Positions 44,705 to 53,092 of a stretch of 64,000 nt of DNA are shown here, piece after piece. Within the stretch, counting starts at the first letter, position 1. Each line of letters starts with the position of its first letter. The DNA comes from an uncultured Marinifilum sp. (GTDB lineage Bacteria; Bacteroidota; Bacteroidia; Bacteroidales; Marinifilaceae), in the NCBI RefSeq assembly GCF_963677195.1, contig NZ_OY781918.1, forward strand, positions 2,282,923-2,346,922, in the 5' to 3' direction. The translations under genes were made by a program, and so were the position numbers. The notes beneath the pieces are model-generated. The model searched no databases, was not told the DNA's origin, and saw only the letters and a list, made by a program, of their open reading frames with translations.

Positions 44705-46105
44705 ATGAAAAATATAATTTTCGTTGGAATATTAGTTAATTTTATTCTTTTGTTTACACCAGATTTAAGCGCACAAAAGACAAATATTATAATGCTTCTG
44801 GCTGATGATGCTGGTTATCACGATTTTGGTTTCCAAGGAAGTAAGACGATGCAAACACCTAACTTGGATCAACTAGCTTCCGAAGGAGTAGTTTTTAATC
44901 AGGCATATACCACAGCTGCAGTTTGTGGACCTTCAAGAGCAGGCCTTTTAACGGGAATGTACCAACAAAGGTATGGAATAGAAGAAAATAATGTTCCTGG
45001 TTATATGAGCGAATCCTCTAAGTTATTAGCAGATGAAATGGGATTGCCTCTGCATATTAAAACGGTGGCAGATTATCTTCATCCTTTGGGTTATAAATCA
45101 TTAGTTTTAGGCAAATGGCATTTGGGTGGTGCAGATAAATATCATCCATTACACAGAGGTTTCGATGAATTTTATGGTTTTAGAGGAGGTGCGAGACCTT
45201 TTTATGCATTAAGTCAGAAAGAGGCTATTAATAAACCAGAAGATAGATTGGAAAGAGGTTTTAGAAATTTTAAAGAACCAGAGAATTACTTGACTGATGC
45301 TATTGCTGATGAGGCATGTGATTTTATTGATAGGAACCAGAAGAAACCATTTTTTGTTTATGTTTCATTTAATGCAGTTCATTCTCCTTTGCAAGCAGAA
45401 AAAGCCGATTTAGAAAAAGTGAAAGGTCTTACAGGGAAACGCAAAACATTGGCAGCCATGACTATTGCTTTAGATCGTGCTTGTGGTAAGATTCTAAAAA
45501 AAGTGAAAGAGCTTGGTTTGGAAGAAAATACACTAATTGTTTTTACAAATGATAACGGTGGCCCCGATGGAACCTTAACTTGCAATTATCCTTTAAGTGG
45601 TTGTAAATCTAATCATTTAGAGGGAGGAATTAGAGTTCCTTGTATCATGAAATTGCCTAAGGTAATTGAGGCAGGTTCGCAATATTCAAAAGCGGTTAGT
45701 ATGCTGGATATGTTACCTACATTTGTGAATGCAGCTGGAGGTAATGCATCAAAAATTAAAGGTTTAGATGGTGTTGATTTATTGCCTTATCTAACTCATA
45801 AAACAAAATCGGCACCACATGAAATGTTATATTGGAAAAAAGAAAATAGAGGAACAATTCTAAAAGGAGACTGGAAAATGCTTCGTTTTCCTGATCGACC
45901 AGCAGAATTGTACAATCTGGCAAAGGATATTTCTGAAAATAACAATTTGGCATACAAATATCCCGAAAAAGTACGTGAACTTTTTAAGGATTTATGGAAA
46001 TGGGAAGCTCAATTAGAGCGTCCGTTATGGCAATTGAAACGTATATATGAAGTGAATGCTATGAAACGAATCGATGAGAAAAGAACTCCCGTTTTAGACA
46101 AATAA
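44705..46105 (+). CDS. S1-family sulfatase (fourth)
   Basis: This 466-residue secreted protein (signal peptide ending LSAQ, residue 24) has metal ligands in LLADDAGYHD. The formylglycine motif is C74-G-P-S-R78 in AAVCGPSRAGLLTGMYQ, and GKWHLGGADKYHP and FTNDNGGPDG are also present. It is shorter than the first two sulfatases and lacks their C-terminal extension. It ends the middle run, convergent to the LacI gene across a shared terminator. Confidence 0.91.
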   Translation: MKNIIFVGILVNFILLFTPDLSAQKTNIIMLLADDAGYHDFGFQGSKTMQTPNLDQLASEGVVFNQAYTTAAVCGPSRAGLLTGMYQQRYGIEENNVPGYMSESSKLLADEMGLPLHIKTVADYLHPLGYKSLVLGKWHLGGADKYHPLHRGFDEFYGFRGGARPFYALSQKEAINKPEDRLERGFRNFKEPENYLTDAIADEACDFIDRNQKKPFFVYVSFNAVHSPLQAEKADLEKVKGLTGKRKTLAAMTIALDRACGKILKKVKELGLEENTLIVFTNDNGGPDGTLTCNYPLSGCKSNHLEGGIRVPCIMKLPKVIEAGSQYSKAVSMLDMLPTFVNAAGGNASKIKGLDGVDLLPYLTHKTKSAPHEMLYWKKENRGTILKGDWKMLRFPDRPAELYNLAKDISENNNLAYKYPEKVRELFKDLWKWEAQLERPLWQLKRIYEVNAMKRIDEKRTPVLDK

Positions 46106-46150
46106 GCCAAATTAGTATCAAGTTTTTTAGGACAAGATATAGATAATATG

Positions 46151-46181
46151 AAAAGCATGAAGGCAATAACTTCATGCTTTT
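46151..46181. terminator. Bidirectional terminator between sulfatase and LacI genes
   Basis: A perfect 12-bp stem (46151-46162 and 46170-46181) with a 7-base loop and A/T runs on both sides. The next T-run runs directly into the stop end of the lacI-type gene. Confidence 0.85.
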
Positions 46182-46183
46182 TT

Positions 46184-47203
46184 TTATGCTTTGCCTTGCA
46201 CGTTAACTGATGATTCTCTAATGTTAAGGTTACCGTTTAAAACAATGGTTTGGGGTACAAATATTCCTGTATTTTGGATTTGTTCTACAAGAAGTTCAGC
46301 AGCAGCTTTACCCATTTCATAAGTAGGTTGTTTTACAGATGTTAAAGCTGGGCAAACATTCTCTGCTAAACTAGATTCTGAGAATCCAACCACAGCAACA
46401 TCTTCAGGAATTTTGATTCCATTTTTCTTAAGAATTTTCATAAAACCAATAGCACATGGATCACTGGTTGCAAATATCGCTCGCGGTAATTCTCTAGCAT
46501 CAATCATTTTTTGAGCTTGCTTTTCGCCATCTGGCATGGTGAATCCACAATTTATTTTCTTCCCTGGTTCCATTTTATATTTCCTATGTGCATCCTCAAA
46601 ACCTCTTGTACGCTCTTTTGTTAAGAGAAGATCTTTTGGTCCCGTTAAATGAACAATTTCCTGATAGCCTTGCAGAATTAGATGTTCTGTTGCAAAAAAA
46701 GCCCATTTGTAATCGTCAAAAAGAACTTTAGATGTGTTTAATCCTTCTACAGTTCGATTAAAACATACAATTGGTAAGCCTTTTTCAATTAATTTTAAAA
46801 GGAAACTTTTATCTGTAATCTCTGATGTTAAAGAAATCAGCATTCCATCTACCATGTTATCTACTAAAGTTTCCAGGTTCTTGCGTTCTAACTCTTGCGA
46901 TTCATTCGACTGCATAATTAAAACCTGATATCCTTTTTTGTGTAGGACCTCCTGTGCTCCAATAATTACCTCAGGAAAGAAACTATTTACAAATTCAGGA
47001 ATAACAATTCCGATGTTAAAGGATCTTTGTTTAATCAGTTTTCTGGCAATTGGATTTGGTCTGTAACCCATCTCTTCTGCAGTTTTCAGAATTAAATCTC
47101 TGGTTTCGGGTTTGATATCATATTTGTCGTTAAAGGCCCTTGAAATTGTGGAAACTGCACAATTCAATTTTTTAGCAACATCTTTAATCGTAACATGTTT
47201 CAT
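46184..47203 (-). CDS. LacI/GalR-family transcriptional regulator
   Basis: This 339-residue protein has an N-terminal helix-turn-helix (VTIKDVAKKLNCAVSTISRA, residues 4-23) and a hinge, RPNPIARKLIKQRSFNIGIV, which leads to a periplasmic-binding-like sugar-sensing domain with FATSDPCAIGF and TSVKQPTYEMG. It is divergent from the symporter-GH117 operon. The 170-bp spacer contains a perfect 23-bp inverted repeat with two GAAACGTTTC cores, the expected operator of this family. It probably represses that operon and itself until an oligosaccharide breakdown product binds. Confidence 0.92.
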   Translation of the reverse strand: MKHVTIKDVAKKLNCAVSTISRAFNDKYDIKPETRDLILKTAEEMGYRPNPIARKLIKQRSFNIGIVIPEFVNSFFPEVIIGAQEVLHKKGYQVLIMQSNESQELERKNLETLVDNMVDGMLISLTSEITDKSFLLKLIEKGLPIVCFNRTVEGLNTSKVLFDDYKWAFFATEHLILQGYQEIVHLTGPKDLLLTKERTRGFEDAHRKYKMEPGKKINCGFTMPDGEKQAQKMIDARELPRAIFATSDPCAIGFMKILKKNGIKIPEDVAVVGFSESSLAENVCPALTSVKQPTYEMGKAAAELLVEQIQNTGIFVPQTIVLNGNLNIRESSVNVQGKA

Positions 47204-47248
47204 TGTAATCCTTTTGGTATCTTTAGTAGGACAAAAATAAGCTTTTTG

Positions 47249-47311
47249 AATAATTTTCGGAAACGTTTCTGTAAAATAAAAACGTTTTCAGAAACGTTTC
47301 CGAAAATTATT
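47249..47311. promoter_or_regulatory. Paired LacI-type operators in a perfect inverted repeat
   Basis: Two 23-bp arms, 47249-47271 and 47289-47311, are exact reverse complements separated by 17 bases. Each arm contains a palindromic core CGGAAACGTTTCTG or its mirror with central CG, as for LacI-family dimers. A third, partial AACGTTTT lies in the spacer. The position is midway between the divergent lacI-type and symporter genes, so one repressor could control both. Confidence 0.75.
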
Positions 47312-47373
47312 AATCAAATAACTTAGTTCGAGACATGCTTAATGAGTTAATTTGATAAAATAAAATTTAGTAA

Positions 47374-49014
47374 ATGAGCGCAATAGATATTACCGTAATT
47401 CTTGTTTTTACCCTTCTGGTTTTTATTAGTGGAATAAGTTTTTCTCGTTCGGGGAAAAATATGAAATCCTTTTTTGCAGCAGGAGGTGCTTTACCATGGT
47501 GGATGAGTGGATTATCTCTTTTTATGAGTTTTTTCTCGGCTGGAACATTTGTTGTTTGGGGCTCCATTGCTTACCAAAGTGGTTGGGTGGCCATTGCTAT
47601 TCAGTGGACCATGTGTATTGCCGGAATTATCATTGGATTTGTAATTGCACCAAAATGGCAAAAAACTGGAGCCTTAACTGCTGCTGAATTTATAACAGAT
47701 CGCTTGGGGTATAAAACTCAAAAAGTTTATACCTATCTATTTTTGTTTATTTCGGTTTTTACAACGGGCGCTTTTCTTTATCCTGTTGCCAAAATTGTTG
47801 AAGTTTCAACTGGTATTCCGATTACAGCAAGTATTGTATTTTTAGGTATTCTGATATTAATTTATACAGCCGTAGGTGGTTTATGGGCTGTAATTGTAAC
47901 CGATGTACTTCAGTTTGTTGTTTTAACAGCTGCTGTTTTAATAGTTGTACCTCTGGCTTTCGATAAGCTTGGTGGAGTTGGTAACTTTATAAATAATGCG
48001 CCAGATAACTTTTTTAATTTTGTAAATGCAGAATATTCACCATCATTTTTGGTTGCATTTGGCTTGTACAATCTATTTTTTATTGCTGGTAATTGGGCTT
48101 ATGTACAGCGTTATACAAGTGTTGCCACTCCTAAAGATGCAAAAAAAGTTGGTTGGCTTTTTGGTGCTTTGTATACCATAAGTCCATTAATTTGGATGCT
48201 TCCCCCTATGATATATCGCATACTTAATCCTAATTTAACAGGTTTAGCTGATGAAGGGGCTTACTTATTAATGTGTAAAGAAGTGTTGCCGGTTGGTATG
48301 TTGGGCTTAATGCTTGGTGGGATGATATTCGCTACTTCAAGTTCAGTGAACACGACTTTGAATATCTCAGCAGGAGTTTTGGCCAATGATGTATACAAGC
48401 ATTTTAAGCCCAAAACAAGCGATAATGAATTGGTGAAAGTAGGAAAATTGGCTACTGTTATTCTCGGAATAATTACAATAATTGTAGCATTACTAGTTCC
48501 AAATTTAGGTGGAATTGTTGAAGTTGTTATGAGTTTGGCAGCCTTAACTGGTGGTGCTATGTTTTTACCTCCACTTTGGTCGCTGTTTTCTAAAAATCAG
48601 ACCGGAAAATCGGCTTTAGTAGTAACAATTACTTCATTACTTATTAATGCTTTTTTCAAATTTTTAGCACCGTCACTTATAGATATTCAACTAAGTCGTA
48701 CCATGGAAATGGTTTTAGGAGTAGGTTTTCCTGTTGTTTTACTAATTGGGTATGAAATTTTATTCTACCTAAAAAAAACAGAGCGAAAGCAGTACAATCA
48801 ATATCTAAATATTATTGCCAGTAAAGATATGGAAATTGAAGAAGAATCTAATGGAAATAAAAAAGGTGGACGTGTGATAGGAATTGGAGTTGCTGCTACA
48901 GGTGGATTAATTCTTGCGCTTTCACTTATAGCCGAAACAGGAGCCGTTTTAGTTGGTGGAATGGGAGGACTTGTTCTTTTTCTTGGTACTGTAATTATAT
49001 ACAAGAATAGATAA
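47374..49014 (+). CDS. Sodium/solute symporter (SSS family)
   Basis: This 546-residue membrane protein has about 13-14 hydrophobic segments. The start MSAIDITVILVFTLLVFISG and the segment with FFAAGGALPWWMSGLSLFMS match the SSS family, and GGLWAVIVTDVLQFVVL is the characteristic TM4-5 region. The family imports sugars, nucleosides or acids with sodium. It is the first gene of a seven-gene run (gaps of 54, 6, 25, 30, -1 and 4 bases) of CAZymes and is controlled by the LacI operator pair. It probably brings a monosaccharide or short oligosaccharide from the periplasm into the cytoplasm. The exact cargo cannot be read. Confidence 0.9.
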   Translation: MSAIDITVILVFTLLVFISGISFSRSGKNMKSFFAAGGALPWWMSGLSLFMSFFSAGTFVVWGSIAYQSGWVAIAIQWTMCIAGIIIGFVIAPKWQKTGALTAAEFITDRLGYKTQKVYTYLFLFISVFTTGAFLYPVAKIVEVSTGIPITASIVFLGILILIYTAVGGLWAVIVTDVLQFVVLTAAVLIVVPLAFDKLGGVGNFINNAPDNFFNFVNAEYSPSFLVAFGLYNLFFIAGNWAYVQRYTSVATPKDAKKVGWLFGALYTISPLIWMLPPMIYRILNPNLTGLADEGAYLLMCKEVLPVGMLGLMLGGMIFATSSSVNTTLNISAGVLANDVYKHFKPKTSDNELVKVGKLATVILGIITIIVALLVPNLGGIVEVVMSLAALTGGAMFLPPLWSLFSKNQTGKSALVVTITSLLINAFFKFLAPSLIDIQLSRTMEMVLGVGFPVVLLIGYEILFYLKKTERKQYNQYLNIIASKDMEIEEESNGNKKGGRVIGIGVAATGGLILALSLIAETGAVLVGGMGGLVLFLGTVIIYKNR

Positions 49015-49068
49015 GAGCAGGTAGAAGGTTATATTTTAAGTTTAAAGGAACGATTAGTTTATAATACA

Positions 49069-51348
49069 ATGATTCAAGAAGATTTTTCAAGCGTAAAACG
49101 TGATAATAAAATAGTGCAGACTAAGGCTGATTTTGTCGTAATTGGAGGTGGACTGTCTGGAGTTTGTGCAGCTATAACGGCGGCAAGAAAAGGAACAAAA
49201 ACAGTTTTAATTCAAGATAGACCGGTGCTTGGAGGAAACGCATCATCAGAAGTTCGTTTATGGGCCTTAGGTGCTACTTCGCACATGGGAAATAACAACC
49301 GTTGGTCTCGCGAAGGTGGTGTTATTGATGAAATAATGGTTGAAAATGTTTATCGTAATAAGGAAGGTAATCCTATTATTTTTGATACCATTTTATTGGA
49401 GAAGGTAAAGAATGAAAAGAATATTACTCTTCTATTAAATACTGCTGTTTATAGTGTTGATAAGAGAGATGGCCGAAGTATCAAAAGTATTTCTGCTTTT
49501 AATAGTCAAAATTCAACTGAATATGTTGTTTTGGCTCCTTTGTTTTGCGATGCTTCAGGAGATGGTATTGTAGCTTTTCAGGCTGGTGCAAGTTATCGAA
49601 TTGGAGCAGAATCGAAAGAAGAATTTGGAGAGTTATTTGCGCCAGATAAGGCTTATGGTGAGTTGTTAGGGCATTCTATGTTTTTTTACAGTAAACCCGT
49701 CGATCATCCAGTTAAATATGTTGCGCCAGCTTATGCATTAAAAGATATTAGTGATATTCCTCGTCATAAAATTATCCGTAAAGATCAAAAAGGTTGCAAC
49801 TTTTGGTGGTTCGAATATGGAGGAAGATTAGATACAATTCACGACACAGAAGAAATTAAATGGGAATTATCCAAAGTAATTTATGGGGTTTGGGATTACA
49901 TCAAAAATTCGGGAGAGTTTGAAGGGGTTGAAAATTTAGATTTGGAATGGGTTGGTAATGTTCCTGGGAAACGGGAAAGCAGACGTTTCGAAGGTTTGTA
50001 TATGCTGAAACAGCAAGACGTCCTAAATCAGCAATCTTTTGAGGATGCTATTGCTTTTGGTGGTTGGGCATTGGATCTTCATCCTGCAGATGGTGTTTAT
50101 AGCGAACTTTCAGGCTGTACTCAATGGCATTCTAAAGGAGTGTATGATATTCCATATCGAAGCTTTGTAAGTAAGGATATTGATAATTTATTTCTTGCAG
50201 GAAGAATAATCAGTGCTTCTCATGTAGCTTTTGGTTCGACACGGGTAATGCTAACCTGTGGATTTGGAGCACAAGCTGTGGGAATGGCGGCCGCTATTTG
50301 TAAAGAAGATAGTTTGTTACCAGCTCAGCTTTTAGAGAATGGTAAAATTAAAAAATTACAAAATGAACTGAATAAAACCGGTCAGAGTATTTTAAATGTA
50401 CCTATTGATTCAAAATCTAATTTGATAAATGAAGGAAGAGTAACTGCAAGTTCTGAGTTGGAACTTAGTCAGATTCCGACTAATGGGAATTGGCTAAATC
50501 TAGCTGTGTCAGCTGCTCAATTATTGCCAATAAAAGCAAACCAAAAATATTCCTTTAGGGTAAATGTGAAAGCAGAGCAGGCTACTCAATTAGAAGTTCA
50601 ATTACGGAGATCGGAGAAGTCAAAAAACTATACGCCAGAAGTTATTTTAGAGGTGAAAACTATCGATCTTGCGAAAGGAGAACAAAGCGTAGAGTTTGAT
50701 TTCAATACTACTGTTGATGAAGATTTGTATGCTTTTGTTTGTTTTATGAGCAATCCTAAAATAAATATCAGCGAAAGCGATATGTTGTTAAGTGGTGTTA
50801 TGACTGTATTTAATGGTGTGAATAAAAAAGTTTCGAACAATGGAAAGCAAACACCACCTGCAGGAATTGGAGTTGATGAGTTTGAGTTCTGGATTCCAAA
50901 TCGTCGCCCATCAGGGAAGAACATTGCAATGGAAATATCTCCAGCGATAGAAGCATTTACTGTTGATAATGTTGGAAACGGATTCGTTCGTCCTTGGGGA
51001 ACAACAAATGCTTGGCTTGCTGATTTTAAAGATGAAAAACCGGCATTAAAAATTGAATGGGAATCGGAAAAAGAAATTTCAGAAATAAAACTGTTTTTTG
51101 ATACAGATTACGATCATGCAATGGAAACGGTTCAATTTGGGCATCCTGAAGATGTGATTCCATTCTGTGTACAGAATTATAAAATAAGCACTTGGGAAGG
51201 CGATGCTATTAAGGAAGTAATTGGTAATTATCAAACAATCAATTCAATAAAGTTTGATGAACCAATAAAAACAAAAGGACTTATAATTCAAGTAGAACAT
51301 CCTTCTGAGAATGTTCCGGCATCGGTTTTCGAAATTTTAATAAAATAA
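49069..51348 (+). CDS. FAD-dependent oxidoreductase with C-terminal beta domains
   Basis: This 759-residue protein has no obvious signal peptide. A FAD-binding motif lies near residues 24-36 (FVVIGGGLSGVCAAITAARK), followed by VLGGNASSEVRLWALGATSH, a block typical of the FAD_oxidored (PF12831) family. The C-terminal FAD block is DIDNLFLAGRIISASHVAFG. After about residue 445 come beta-sandwich domains, one of them like a carbohydrate-binding or F5/8-type module (ALKIEWESEKEISEIKLFFD). Members of this family are frequent in marine Bacteroidota polysaccharide loci, but their reaction is largely unproven. Oxidation of a sugar hydroxyl before or during glycoside cleavage is a reasonable hypothesis. 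Confidence 0.75.
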   Translation: MIQEDFSSVKRDNKIVQTKADFVVIGGGLSGVCAAITAARKGTKTVLIQDRPVLGGNASSEVRLWALGATSHMGNNNRWSREGGVIDEIMVENVYRNKEGNPIIFDTILLEKVKNEKNITLLLNTAVYSVDKRDGRSIKSISAFNSQNSTEYVVLAPLFCDASGDGIVAFQAGASYRIGAESKEEFGELFAPDKAYGELLGHSMFFYSKPVDHPVKYVAPAYALKDISDIPRHKIIRKDQKGCNFWWFEYGGRLDTIHDTEEIKWELSKVIYGVWDYIKNSGEFEGVENLDLEWVGNVPGKRESRRFEGLYMLKQQDVLNQQSFEDAIAFGGWALDLHPADGVYSELSGCTQWHSKGVYDIPYRSFVSKDIDNLFLAGRIISASHVAFGSTRVMLTCGFGAQAVGMAAAICKEDSLLPAQLLENGKIKKLQNELNKTGQSILNVPIDSKSNLINEGRVTASSELELSQIPTNGNWLNLAVSAAQLLPIKANQKYSFRVNVKAEQATQLEVQLRRSEKSKNYTPEVILEVKTIDLAKGEQSVEFDFNTTVDEDLYAFVCFMSNPKINISESDMLLSGVMTVFNGVNKKVSNNGKQTPPAGIGVDEFEFWIPNRRPSGKNIAMEISPAIEAFTVDNVGNGFVRPWGTTNAWLADFKDEKPALKIEWESEKEISEIKLFFDTDYDHAMETVQFGHPEDVIPFCVQNYKISTWEGDAIKEVIGNYQTINSIKFDEPIKTKGLIIQVEHPSENVPASVFEILIK

Positions 51349-51354
51349 TGGCGT

Positions 51355-53067
51355 ATGAGGTTTAAGTATCTATATTTTATAGTAATTAGTTTTTTTGTCT
51401 GTGCACAGCTTTCTGCACAATCGCAAAAAGTATCCTTAAATGGGATATGGAATTTTCATGCATCTAACTCAAAAACTGATTTCGAATTATTGGCTGATTA
51501 TGAAATTAATTGGGATACAATTACGGTTCCTGGGAATTGGGATACTAGAGAAAATTATTCTGAATTTGTTGGAAAAGGGTATTATCAAAGAGAATTTGAA
51601 TTGGCTGATTCTTGGAAAGGAAAGCAGGTTCGTATAAAATTTGATGCCATATACCAAACATCAAAAGTTTGGATAAATGGAACACTTTTAGGAAAGCATA
51701 TTGGTGGTTACACTCCATTTGAATATAATATTACTGATTTTGTGAATTTCGATAAGCCAAATACGGTTTTGGTAATGGCTGATAATTCATATAAACGTGG
51801 AGCTTGGTGGGCTTGGGGTGGAATTAGTCGTGATGTAACACTAATTGGAAATGAAGATGTTCGTATAGCCTATCAGCATATTGCTGCAATTCCTGATTTT
51901 GAGAAGAATAAACTTAAGTTTATCCTAAAATATAAGGTTGAAAACGATGCGTGTGAACCTTACAAGGGAAAAGTATCATCAATTATTCAAGGTCATGGAC
52001 TTGAAAAGCATGTATCTGCTAAAATAAGCATTGAAGGCAAAAGCAGTTTGATTAAAGAAGTTCTATTTGAAGAAGACCTGTCTGCTTTTAAACTGTGGCA
52101 TTTTGACCATCCTAACTTGTATTCGCTAAACACTAAATTGAAAGGTAAAGATCAATCAGATATTAAAACAGACAAATTTGGTATTAGAAAACTAGAAGTT
52201 CGAGGAGAACAGATGTTTCTAAATAATGAACCTGTTCGGATGAATGGATTAAATCGGGTCCACGATCATCCGGATTATGGCAATACAGAGCCTGATCATT
52301 TGGTGAAAAAAGACATGCTGGATATTAAATCTTTGGGCTGTAATTTTTCACGTTTAATGCATGCTCCACTGTCTGAAAATATTTTAGATTTTTGTGATAG
52401 CATCGGTTATCTTATCATAGAAGAAATTCCTGTTTGGGGTAATGATGATCCTCAATCATTTCCGAATAATCCACTTACAAAAAAATGGTTGAAGGAAATG
52501 CTTGAAAGAGACTTTAATCACCCTTGTGTGGTTGCTTGGAGTATGGGAAACGAGTTAAGAGATTCTGTTCCGGCATGGGGTAAAAAGTTACTTACACCTA
52601 GGCAACATGACTATTTGGTTTCGATGCTTGATTATATGAACGAATTAGATACCACTCGTTTAAAAACTTATGTGAGTTTAACGGCAAATAGTATAGGAGC
52701 TAATAAAATTAACGAACCTGTTGATTTGGTAGATTTTATTTGCCTGAATTCATACGGCAATTCGGCCAAAGCGGTACGGGATGCTCATCAAAACTTTCCA
52801 GGTAAGCCAATTTTTTTATCGGAAGTTGGAATCGGACAAATTGGTCCTGCACCTGATGCTAAATTCAAGGAAGATTTAATTGGTTATATGAATGAAATGA
52901 AAGAGTATTCATATTTAATAGGAATCTCTTATTGGTGCTATAATGATTACCGAAGTAATTACAAAGGAACACCTAAATCTGGATTCCGAGAATGGGGAAT
53001 AGTAGATGAAAATAGAAAGAAAAAAACTGCATATCAGCAGTTAAAAGAGATTTATGAAAATTGGTAA
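51355..53067 (+). CDS. GH2 glycoside hydrolase (short form)
   Basis: This 570-residue secreted enzyme has a signal peptide ending QLSAQ. It carries only the minimal GH2 parts: sugar-binding domain (ITVPGNWDTRENYSEF), Ig-like domain and TIM barrel (NRVHDHPDYGNTEPDHL). The acid/base is the Glu of AWSMGNELRD and the nucleophile the Glu of FLSEVGIGQ. No C-terminal extra domains are present. It lies 6 bases after the oxidoreductase and is related to the next gene product, so they probably arose by duplication and act on related linkages. Confidence 0.9.
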   Translation: MRFKYLYFIVISFFVCAQLSAQSQKVSLNGIWNFHASNSKTDFELLADYEINWDTITVPGNWDTRENYSEFVGKGYYQREFELADSWKGKQVRIKFDAIYQTSKVWINGTLLGKHIGGYTPFEYNITDFVNFDKPNTVLVMADNSYKRGAWWAWGGISRDVTLIGNEDVRIAYQHIAAIPDFEKNKLKFILKYKVENDACEPYKGKVSSIIQGHGLEKHVSAKISIEGKSSLIKEVLFEEDLSAFKLWHFDHPNLYSLNTKLKGKDQSDIKTDKFGIRKLEVRGEQMFLNNEPVRMNGLNRVHDHPDYGNTEPDHLVKKDMLDIKSLGCNFSRLMHAPLSENILDFCDSIGYLIIEEIPVWGNDDPQSFPNNPLTKKWLKEMLERDFNHPCVVAWSMGNELRDSVPAWGKKLLTPRQHDYLVSMLDYMNELDTTRLKTYVSLTANSIGANKINEPVDLVDFICLNSYGNSAKAVRDAHQNFPGKPIFLSEVGIGQIGPAPDAKFKEDLIGYMNEMKEYSYLIGISYWCYNDYRSNYKGTPKSGFREWGIVDENRKKKTAYQQLKEIYENW

Positions 53068-53092
53068 AATTGAAAATCATTAAACTGATTAA

